Part shown: positions 1-5,749 of the stretch, piece after piece | Layout of the letters: every line of letters starts with the position of its first letter | Position numbering within the stretch: the first letter of the stretch is position 1 | Origin: Syntrophomonadaceae bacterium | GTDB lineage: Bacteria; Bacillota; Dethiobacteria; DTU022 | Direction: 5' to 3' | DNA length: 6,997 bases | Assembly (NCBI GenBank): GCA_007119335.1 | Contig: SKPU01000092.1 | Coordinates: 1-6,997, forward strand | Notes under the pieces: model-generated | Database searches by the model: none | What the model was told of the DNA's origin: nothing | Seen by the model: the letters and a program-made list of their open reading frames with translations, nothing else | Translations under genes and position numbers: made by a program

Positions 1-1213
1 AGCCCGGGAAGGCTTAATGGATATGTTAAGCCTAACTGAAAAACAGGCCCAGGCTATCCTGGATATGCGTTTGCAGCGGTTAACCCAACTGGAAATAAAT
101 AAGCTTGCTGAAGAAAAGCAGCAGCTGCATGAAAAAATTGCTTATTTGCGCCGGGTTTTAGAAGACGATGCCCTGGTTAATAGTATAATCAGTGATGAAT
201 TGGCAGTGATTAAACAAAAGCATGGCGACGATCGCCGGACCCAGATTGTTGCTGATGAAGGTGATGTTGTTTTAACAGATTTAATATTCCAGGAAGATGT
301 GGTCGTTACCCTCACGGATCGCGGTTATATTAAGAGACTGCCCCTGGCTACCTATCGCAGCCAGCATCGCGGCGGTAGAGGTGTTCTCGGTATGCAGACT
401 CGTGAAAATGACCGGGTGGAGCAGTGCCATGTAGCTTCCACACATGACAAGCTGCTTTGTTTCAGTAATCGCGGTAAAGTCTATCTTCTGCAGGTTCATG
501 AAATACCTGAGTCCGCCCGGCAGTCGCGTGGAACCGCCCTGGTTAACCTGCTTCCTTTAGAGGAGAAGGAATATATTACAGCAACTTTACCGATTGATCA
601 ATTTAGTGAGGATCGGTTTTTGTTGACAGTAACAGCACGGGGTATGATCAAAAAGACTTCGCTCATGGAATACAGGAATACCAGGAAAAGCGGCCTAACG
701 GCCCTTACTCTTTCAGAAAATGATGAATTAATGGCTGTCAAACTGACTGATGGAGAAAAAGAGGTGCTTGTTGGCACAAGCGCAGGCCTTTTCGTTCGTT
801 TTAAAGAATCCGAGGTCAGGCCTATGGGGCGTTCTGCCCGTGGCGTGAAAGCAGTTAAGCTTGGGCCACAGGACAAAGTTGTCGGGGCAGATTTAATTAC
901 TGCTAAACAACAAATATTGATTGCTTCTGCCAAGGGTTACGGGAAAAGAGTTTCTGTTGATGAGTTTAGCGCTCACCGCCGGGGTGGCAAAGGGATGATT
1001 GGCATGAAAACTACCAGCCACAGCGGCCCGCTGGCTATATTTATTGTTTTGAGTGGTCATGAGGAAGAATTTATGGTTATCACAGCCCGCGGTGTGGTTA
1101 ACCGTCAAAGATTAGAACAGGTGTCCCTGTTAGGCCGATATGCCCGCGGAGTAACCCTTATTAAACTGGATAAAGATGATCGGATTGTTAATTTGATCGG
1201 CCTTGGTGAATAA
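1..1213 (+). CDS. gyrA: DNA gyrase subunit A, C-terminal part (5' end cut by window)
   Basis: GyrA is the breakage-reunion subunit of the cytoplasmic A2B2 gyrase, which introduces negative supercoils using ATP. The reading frame is open from base 2 and gives 403 residues; the catalytic tyrosine region lies off the left edge. Residues 1-25 carry the typical end of the topoisomerase core (LTEKQAQAILDMRLQRLT), followed by a charged helical stretch to about residue 60. The rest is the DNA-wrapping beta-pinwheel. Six blade motifs are visible, starting at residues 121 (QHRGGRGVLGM), 174 (QSRGTALVNLL), 227 (TRKSGLTALTL), 276 (GRSARGVKAVKL), 325 (HRRGGKGMIGM) and 378 (GRYARGVTLIKL), spaced 49-53 residues. 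The first is the GyrA-box, normally QRRGGKG; its presence and the six blades favour GyrA over ParC. There is no long acidic tail; the protein ends IGLGE. No terminator is visible before the next gene, 58 bases on, so read-through is possible. Confidence 0.96.
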   Translation, partial: AREGLMDMLSLTEKQAQAILDMRLQRLTQLEINKLAEEKQQLHEKIAYLRRVLEDDALVNSIISDELAVIKQKHGDDRRTQIVADEGDVVLTDLIFQEDVVVTLTDRGYIKRLPLATYRSQHRGGRGVLGMQTRENDRVEQCHVASTHDKLLCFSNRGKVYLLQVHEIPESARQSRGTALVNLLPLEEKEYITATLPIDQFSEDRFLLTVTARGMIKKTSLMEYRNTRKSGLTALTLSENDELMAVKLTDGEKEVLVGTSAGLFVRFKESEVRPMGRSARGVKAVKLGPQDKVVGADLITAKQQILIASAKGYGKRVSVDEFSAHRRGGKGMIGMKTTSHSGPLAIFIVLSGHEEEFMVITARGVVNRQRLEQVSLLGRYARGVTLIKLDKDDRIVNLIGLGE

Positions 1214-1254
1214 ATGCTTAACTTTAAAAATTTGAGTAAAGAGTTTTATGCTTT

Positions 1255-1261
1255 GGAAGGA
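1255..1261 (+). promoter_or_regulatory. Ribosome binding site that decides the carboxyltransferase start
   Basis: GGAAGGA lies 10 bases before the ATG at 1272. An in-frame ATG at 1248 would place this site inside the gene and has no good purine-rich site of its own. The family also normally begins a few residues before the ITDTSLRDAHQS block, which fits the ATG at 1272. Confidence 0.8.
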
Positions 1262-1271
1262 CGGTGCGCTT

Positions 1272-2783
1272 ATGGTGGAAACTAGAAAAGTTGGAATAAC
1301 AGATACTTCATTACGTGACGCACACCAATCGCTTCTGGCAACAAGAATGCGCCTTGTTGAGATGTTACCCATTGTCGAGGTGATGGATCAGGTCGGTTAC
1401 CATTCCCTTGAGGTTTGGGGAGGCGCCACTTTTGATACCTGCATGCGTTTTTTAGATGAAGACCCCTGGGATCGTCTGCGCCAACTGCGGAAGGGCTTCA
1501 AAAATACTAAATTACAGATGCTACTTCGTGGGCAGAATATCGTCGGTTACCGTCACTATCCTGATGATGTGCTGGTTGAATTTATAAAACGGGCAGTGAT
1601 AAACGGGATAGATATCTTTCGTATTTTCGATGCGTTAAATGACTTGCGTAACATGGAGCAGGCGATTAGAACTGTTAAAGAGGAAGGTGCCCATGCCCAG
1701 GGCACAATTTGCTATACAATCAGTCCGCTGCATGACAATGATTACTTTGTTAGTTTTGGTGAAGACTTAAAAAGCATTGGCGCGGATTCCATTTGTATAA
1801 AAGACATGGCCGGATTGATTTCACCTTATGACGCGTATGAACTGGTCGATCGATTGAAAAAAGAAGTAGACCTCCCGATCCAGCTGCACTGTCACTATAC
1901 CAGCGGGATGGCTTCTATGTCATATCTGAAAGCAGCGGAAGCCGGTGTGGATGTTATTGATACAGCCAGTGCGCCACTCGCTATGGGGACCAGTCAACCT
2001 GCTACAGATAGCATGGTCGCCGCCTTCCAACGCACGCCATATGATACCGGGCTCGATTTAAAACTGCTTGCACAAGTCAGTGAGCACTTCAAAGAAGTTA
2101 GCTGTGGTTACGAAATACCCAGGAACGTGATGGGGGTGGATACAAATGTGCTCAGTTACCAGATTCCGGGCGGGATGATTTCAAATCTCTCTTCACAGCT
2201 GGCCGAGCAGAAGTCCAGCCACCTGCTTAACGATGTCCTGGCAGAAGTTCCTAGAGTGCGCTCTGATCTGGGTTATCCGCCCCTGGTGACACCGAGCAGC
2301 CAAATTGTCGGTGCTCAGTCAGTTGTCAATGTATTGACCGGGGAGCGTTATAAAATGATATCAACAGAGGTAAAAAATTATTTGCGCGGTCTTTATGGTA
2401 AACCACCGGGAGAAGTTAATCCTGAATTGCTAAAAAAAGTACTTAAAGAAGATAAACCGATCACCGGCCGGCCGGCAGATCTTTTAGAACCTCAGCTTGA
2501 GCAGGCCAGGGAAGACATTGCTGATTACCTTGAACAGGAAGAAGACGTCCTTTCCTACATTATATTTCCTAATGTGGCTGTTGATTTTTTCAAAAGACGG
2601 AAAGGAGAGCTCCCTCCTTTGCAGTTAAACAGCAGCTGTAATAATGGCAAAGCTGTTAATGCCGTAGCAGAAATAAATGAACAACCCAACCTGGTTCAAG
2701 ATTTGCATCTCGATGCCCTTTTTAATGTTGATGAAACCCTGATTTGGATAGACGAGTGCAACAAAGTTTACCCGGCAGGATAA
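1272..2783 (+). CDS. pycB: Carboxyltransferase subunit, pyruvate carboxylase B / oxaloacetate decarboxylase alpha / 5S type, without biotin domain
   Basis: The 503-residue product belongs to the DRE-TIM carboxyltransferase family, which moves CO2 between carboxybiotin and pyruvate/oxaloacetate. The TIM barrel carries the DTSLRDAHQS motif (residues 11-20; Asp16 is the expected metal ligand), LRGQNIVGYRHY (85-96), KDMAGL (177-182; Lys177 is the lysine carboxylated in relatives), LHCHYTSGMA (205-214; His206 and His208 are metal ligands), and PGGMISNL (299-306). The conserved PycA/OadA-type helical domain follows, ending near FPNVAVDFFKRR (433-443). There is no biotinyl domain and no (A/V/E)MKM lysine motif, so a separate biotin carrier and biotin carboxylase must be encoded elsewhere. 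The last 50 residues match nothing I recognise. Family alone cannot separate an anabolic pyruvate carboxylase subunit, a transcarboxylase 5S subunit (propionate metabolism) and an oxaloacetate decarboxylase alpha subunit; the symbol is therefore provisional. It may be read from gyrA or from an unseen promoter. The next promoter begins 17 bases after its stop. Confidence 0.87.
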   Translation: MVETRKVGITDTSLRDAHQSLLATRMRLVEMLPIVEVMDQVGYHSLEVWGGATFDTCMRFLDEDPWDRLRQLRKGFKNTKLQMLLRGQNIVGYRHYPDDVLVEFIKRAVINGIDIFRIFDALNDLRNMEQAIRTVKEEGAHAQGTICYTISPLHDNDYFVSFGEDLKSIGADSICIKDMAGLISPYDAYELVDRLKKEVDLPIQLHCHYTSGMASMSYLKAAEAGVDVIDTASAPLAMGTSQPATDSMVAAFQRTPYDTGLDLKLLAQVSEHFKEVSCGYEIPRNVMGVDTNVLSYQIPGGMISNLSSQLAEQKSSHLLNDVLAEVPRVRSDLGYPPLVTPSSQIVGAQSVVNVLTGERYKMISTEVKNYLRGLYGKPPGEVNPELLKKVLKEDKPITGRPADLLEPQLEQAREDIADYLEQEEDVLSYIIFPNVAVDFFKRRKGELPPLQLNSSCNNGKAVNAVAEINEQPNLVQDLHLDALFNVDETLIWIDECNKVYPAG

Positions 2784-2799
2784 AAATCAATATTTGCTA

Positions 2800-2828
2800 T
2801 TGACACCACCTGGTTAGAGGACTATAAT
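2800..2828 (+). promoter_or_regulatory. Consensus sigma-A promoter of the ilv operon
   Basis: TTGACA at 2800-2805 and TATAAT at 2823-2828 are both exact matches to the housekeeping consensus, with the optimal 17-base spacer. Transcription should start at about 2834-2836, just before a run of nine T at 2840-2848. It lies directly after the carboxyltransferase stop and just upstream of the T-box leader, so it is the promoter of ilvE-ilvD-ilvB. Confidence 0.9.
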
Positions 2829-2933
2829 TAAAAACAATCTTTTTTTTTATTTTTCTGAGAAAGACAGGAGTAAGCACTATTCTTTTGCAGAGAGCCGGTG
2901 GGGGCTGAAAACCGGTAAAGGATACTGCCGAAT

Positions 2934-2936
2934 ATC
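2934..2936 (+). promoter_or_regulatory. T-box specifier triplet ATC (isoleucine)
   Basis: The triplet lies in the 3' strand of the Stem I specifier loop, one base after the conserved GAA (2930-2932), and is followed by a purine (G2937), as is usual in T-boxes. ATC would pair with the GAU anticodon of tRNA-Ile. The overlapping register TAT (2933-2935, tyrosine) is less likely: it is followed by C and does not fit the downstream genes. The assignment is by eye from the fold, not from a covariance model. Confidence 0.75.
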
Positions 2937-3043
2937 GGTCTGGAGCTGACCGGTTGAAATATCAGTAGGCCGGTCCGGGTTGATCCCGTTATTAACACTA
3001 TTGAGCTGCTAACACCTTTAATAATTAAGGGTTAGCAATTTAA

Positions 3044-3071
3044 AAGGGTGGTACAGTGGAGGATATCCCTT
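3044..3071 (+). promoter_or_regulatory. T-box antiterminator
   Basis: AAGGG (3044-3048) pairs with CCCTT (3067-3071). Between them sit the bulge TGGTACA (3049-3055) and a short upper helix, GTG (3056-3058) against TAT (3064-3066), which has only one Watson-Crick pair and two G-U pairs. TGGT in the bulge is complementary to ACCA, the 3' end of a tRNA with an A discriminator, as expected for tRNA-Ile (also Val, Leu and others). The usual form is TGGNACC followed by a GC-rich helix, so this copy is divergent. Its 3' strand, CCCTT, is also the 5' strand of the terminator, which makes the two folds mutually exclusive. Confidence 0.85.
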
Positions 3072-3098
3072 CGCCCCTTTGGGTGGAGGGTATTTTTT
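3062..3098 (+). terminator. Intrinsic terminator of the T-box leader
   Basis: CCCTTCGCCC (3067-3076) pairs over ten positions with GGGTGGAGGG (3081-3090), including two G-U pairs, around a CTTT loop. It is followed by TATTTTTT (3091-3098), with a second seven-T run at 3104-3110. A flanking ATA/TAT pairing can extend the stem with one bulged T. It is the default OFF state when tRNA is charged, and it ends about 45 bases before ilvE. Confidence 0.93.
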
Positions 3099-3128
3099 AT
3101 ATATTTTTTTGATTAACAAACTATTTTT

Positions 3129-3134
3129 AAGGGG
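3129..3134 (+). promoter_or_regulatory. Ribosome binding site that decides the ilvE start
   Basis: AAGGGG ends two bases before an ATG at 3137, which is too close, and eight bases before the in-frame ATG at 3143, which is ideal. The second ATG is therefore preferred. Confidence 0.75.
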
Positions 3135-3142
3135 CGATGATT

Positions 3143-4027
3143 ATGAGTCGGAAAATCTTTATGAATGGGCGGATGGTTGACGAAAAAGATGCTGTGGTTT
3201 CTGTATTTGATCACGGATATCTGTATGGAGACGGAGTTTTTGAGGGAATCAGAGCTTATAACGGTAGGGTTTTTAGGCTGGAAGAGCATATTAAGCGTAT
3301 GTTTGAATCGGCTCACTCTATAATGATGCCTATTCCATACGAACCGCAAACCCTGGTAAAAGCTGTGGTGGATACTGTGAACACTAACAATTTATGGGAT
3401 GCCTATATCAGGGTGATTGTGTCCCGCGGGGTGGGTGACCTGGGCTTAGATCCATTTAAGTGCAAAAATACCCAGGTGGTAATTATTGCTGATAAAATTG
3501 CGCTTTATCCGGAAGAACTGTATGAACAGGGTTTGAGTGTCGTAACCGTGGCAACAAGGCGAAATGCGGCCGATGCCCTAGATCCGAAGATAAAGTCACT
3601 CAACTACCTGAACAACGTACTGGTAAAAATTGAAGCAAACCGGGCAGGGGTCCTCGAAGCAATAATGATGACATCCCAGGGTTATATTTGTGAAGGGTCC
3701 GGAGACAACATTTTTATTTATCGTAAAGGCAAGCTGATCACCCCGCCCCCTTACCTGGGCATCCTGGAAGGCATCACCCGGGAAGCAATTATCGATTTAG
3801 CCGCTGAGGAAGGTATTCAGGTTGAAGAAACGCCGTTTACCCGCCATGATCTTTATGTCGCTGATGAATGCTTTCTGACCGGAACTGCAGCGGAAGTTAT
3901 TCCCGTCACAGAAGCAGACAGCCGCGCAATCGGTAATGGCAAGCCTGGCTTGGTTACTCGTCGTCTGATGGAACGTTTCAGAGAAATGACTCTCCACGAA
4001 GGTGTTCCAATTTGTGGAGCATCATAA
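3143..4027 (+). CDS. ilvE: Branched-chain amino acid aminotransferase
   Basis: This cytoplasmic PLP enzyme of fold type IV (class IV aminotransferases) transfers an amino group from glutamate to the 2-oxo acids that give valine, isoleucine and leucine. The 294 residues match the usual length of about 290-300. Visible features are the N-terminal block FDHGYLYGDGVFEGIRAY (22-39), Lys151 in KIKSLNYLNN (149-158), which should bind PLP, and the class IV signature running from CEGSGDNIF (183-191) through GILEGITREAI (206-216) to ECFLTGTAAEVIPV (242-255). The KSLNYLNN form resembles IlvE of archaea and Clostridia rather than the E. coli form. D-amino acid transaminase and aminodeoxychorismate lyase share the fold, but the T-box and the neighbouring ilvD and ilvB favour IlvE. 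An ATG two codons earlier (3137) is possible but badly spaced from the ribosome binding site. It is the first gene of the T-box-controlled operon and ends 33 bases before ilvD. Confidence 0.95.
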   Translation: MSRKIFMNGRMVDEKDAVVSVFDHGYLYGDGVFEGIRAYNGRVFRLEEHIKRMFESAHSIMMPIPYEPQTLVKAVVDTVNTNNLWDAYIRVIVSRGVGDLGLDPFKCKNTQVVIIADKIALYPEELYEQGLSVVTVATRRNAADALDPKIKSLNYLNNVLVKIEANRAGVLEAIMMTSQGYICEGSGDNIFIYRKGKLITPPPYLGILEGITREAIIDLAAEEGIQVEETPFTRHDLYVADECFLTGTAAEVIPVTEADSRAIGNGKPGLVTRRLMERFREMTLHEGVPICGAS

Positions 4028-4060
4028 ACCTAAGCTTATTGAAAGAAAAGGAGATATATC

Positions 4061-5749
4061 ATGCGCAGTCATAGAGTAACCAAAGGGCCAGACAGGGCTC
4101 CGAACCGTTCTTTATTTCGGGCGGCCGGGTTCCATCCAGAAGAGCTCAAGCGGCCGTTAATCGGAATTGTGAATTCAGCTAACGAATTCGTTGCAGGCCA
4201 TATGCATCTGGATTCTATAGCAGAAGCGGTAAAGACAGGGGTTAGACTTAACGGAGGGACACCCATGGAATTTTCGACTATCGCAGTATGTGATGGTATT
4301 GCCATGAATCATGCCGGCATGCACTATTCGCTGCCCAGCCGCGAAGTTGTCGCTGATAGTATTGAAATAATGGTTGAAGCACACAGTTTTGATGCTATCG
4401 TTCTGATCACCAATTGTGACAAAATAACTCCGGGCATGATGATGGTAGCCGCCAGGCTTAATCTGCCTTCCATCATCATCAGCGGTGGCCCGATGCTGGC
4501 CGGCGAGTATAACGGTCAAAAACTGGACATAAGCGGTATGTTTGAAGGAGTCGGCGCTTTTCGGGCTGGCCGGATTACTGAAAATGAACTAGAGGAGATG
4601 GCGCGCCAGGCTTGTCCGGGCTGCGGTTCTTGTGCCGGGATGTTTACCGCTAACTCAATGAACTGTATGGCCGAAGCCCTGGGTCTGGCTCTGCCCGGTA
4701 ATGGGACCATCCCTGCTGTCAGTGCGGACCGGTTGCAGTTGGCCAAAGAAACAGGCATGCAGGTAATGGAATTATTACAAAAAGAAATCTCCGTCGATAA
4801 AATATTAGTCCGTGAAGCATTTGAGAATGCCCTGGCGGTAGATATGGCTCTGGGATGCTCAACTAATACCCTTCTTCACCTGACTGCAGTGGCTAATGAA
4901 TGCGGGTTTAAGCTTGATCTGAATTTAGTTAATAAGGTTAGTGATCGGACTCCACAGCTTTGCCTGCTCAGTCCGGCTGGAACTGATTTCATAGAAGACC
5001 TGGGCAGAGCCGGTGGCGTGCCAGCTGTGATGAAGGAACTGGTCAGTGCGAATTTAATAAATCCTGACCTGCTTACAGTAACCGGCAAAAGCATTGCCGA
5101 CAACCTAAAGGTGGCCGAAGTATTAGATCCAACTGTGATTCGCAGAGTGGATGAGCCGTACCGGCCGCAGGGCGGGCTGGCAGTCCTTTTCGGCAACCTG
5201 GCTCCAGATGGAGCAGTTGTCAAGCAGGGTGCTGTTGCTTCATCAATGCAGCAGTTCGAAGGTACGGCGAAAGTTTTCAACAGCGAAGAAGATGCGGTCG
5301 AAGCAATCAACAAAGGATCTATAAGTGCCGGCAGTATTGTGGTTATTCGCTATGAAGGACCTCGTGGAGGCCCCGGTATGCGGGAGATGCTTGGTCCTAC
5401 TGCTGTCCTGGCCGGGATGGGCCTTGATGAAAAGGTTGCCCTGATAACTGATGGCCGGTTTTCCGGGGCAACCCGGGGAGCTTCAATTGGACATGTTTCT
5501 CCAGAGGCCGCATCAGGTGGACCGATAGCCTATATTGAGGATGGAGACCGGATATCTATCGATCTTCCGGCCCATAGATTAGATTTAAAAGTATCTGATC
5601 AGGAAATAGATAGGCGCCGGGCTGCCTGGCAGCACCCGGAACCAAAAATAAAGAAAGGTTACTTAAATCGCTATGCTCGCCTGGTTTCTTCGGCCGGAAG
5701 CGGTGCTGTTCTGGATGATACAGCGACCAAAGGAAAAGGGGATCTTTGA
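4061..5749 (+). CDS. ilvD: Dihydroxy-acid dehydratase
   Basis: IlvD dehydrates 2,3-dihydroxy-3-methylbutanoate and 2,3-dihydroxy-3-methylpentanoate to the 2-oxo acids used by IlvE. It is a cytoplasmic iron-sulfur enzyme of the IlvD/Edd family. The 562 residues are full length. Motifs: [16 protein letters not shown] (35-50), [11 protein letters not shown] (77-87), [10 protein letters not shown] (117-126; Cys119 is a cluster ligand and Lys121 is the equivalent of the carboxylated lysine in relatives), [18 protein letters not shown] (185-202; Cys191 is the expected cluster ligand), LPGNGT (211-216), GPRGGPGM (433-440) and GRFSGATRG (465-473; Ser468 is the likely catalytic base). Where [2Fe-2S] members have Cys in the PCxxHL-like position, this protein has Gly46, as in the E. 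coli enzyme, which suggests an oxygen-sensitive [4Fe-4S] type (inference). A strong site, AAAAGGAG, lies seven bases before the ATG. The stop overlaps the ilvB start. Confidence 0.97.
   Translation: MRSHRVTKGPDRAPNRSLFRAAGFHPEELKRPLIGIVNSANEFVAGHMHLDSIAEAVKTGVRLNGGTPMEFSTIAVCDGIAMNHAGMHYSLPSREVVADSIEIMVEAHSFDAIVLITNCDKITPGMMMVAARLNLPSIIISGGPMLAGEYNGQKLDISGMFEGVGAFRAGRITENELEEMARQACPGCGSCAGMFTANSMNCMAEALGLALPGNGTIPAVSADRLQLAKETGMQVMELLQKEISVDKILVREAFENALAVDMALGCSTNTLLHLTAVANECGFKLDLNLVNKVSDRTPQLCLLSPAGTDFIEDLGRAGGVPAVMKELVSANLINPDLLTVTGKSIADNLKVAEVLDPTVIRRVDEPYRPQGGLAVLFGNLAPDGAVVKQGAVASSMQQFEGTAKVFNSEEDAVEAINKGSISAGSIVVIRYEGPRGGPGMREMLGPTAVLAGMGLDEKVALITDGRFSGATRGASIGHVSPEAASGGPIAYIEDGDRISIDLPAHRLDLKVSDQEIDRRRAAWQHPEPKIKKGYLNRYARLVSSAGSGAVLDDTATKGKGDL

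Larger units (their letters stand above)
2855..3098 (+). promoter_or_regulatory. T-box riboswitch leader of the ilv operon, probably isoleucine-specific
   Basis: This untranslated leader senses uncharged tRNA and controls transcription termination. Stem I: CAGG (2865-2868) pairs with TCTG (2939-2942). The specifier loop has AGTA on its 5' side (2869-2872) and GAATATCGG on its 3' side (2930-2938). Above it, GCA (2874-2876) pairs with TGC (2926-2928), and TATTCTTT (2878-2885) with AAAGGATA (2917-2924). The AGAGA bulge is at 2889-2893, and a distal hairpin pairs CCGGT (2895-2899) with ACCGG (2911-2915) around a GCTG-containing loop. Stem II: GACCGG (2948-2953) pairs with CCGGTC (2970-2975), followed by a small CGGG/CCCG hairpin at 2976-2988. 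Stem III: GCTAAC and CCTT (3008-3018) pair with AAGG and GTTAGC (3027-3036). The T-box sequence and terminator complete it. Upstream position before ilvE fits branched-chain amino acid control. Confidence 0.95.

Noticed and set aside
362..1006. Two RGG(R/K)G motifs in GyrA (blades 1 and 5) as a novel duplication
   Set aside because: A second RGGKG-like motif in blade 5 is common in GyrA of Firmicutes, as I recall the family; the six-blade pattern is ordinary.
1248..1271. Upstream ATG for the carboxyltransferase, giving 511 residues
   Set aside because: It has no ribosome binding site, and the good site GGAAGGA would fall inside the coding region.
2840..2854. T-rich run as a terminator of the carboxyltransferase gene
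   Set aside because: No GC-rich inverted repeat precedes the run, and it lies downstream of the new promoter.
2933..2935. TAT (tyrosine) as the T-box specifier
   Set aside because: It directly follows GAA, but the next base is a pyrimidine and the downstream genes make branched-chain amino acids. ATC, one base later, fits both position and context better.
2894..2975. Repeated ACCGGT/CCGGT units as an operator or protein-binding repeat
   Set aside because: Each copy is accounted for by a T-box helix (distal Stem I and Stem II).
4876..5313. Long minus-strand open frame inside ilvD
   Set aside because: It is the shadow of a strongly conserved gene, has no family resemblance and no convincing start site. 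The same holds for the other minus-strand frames over gyrA, ilvE and ilvB.
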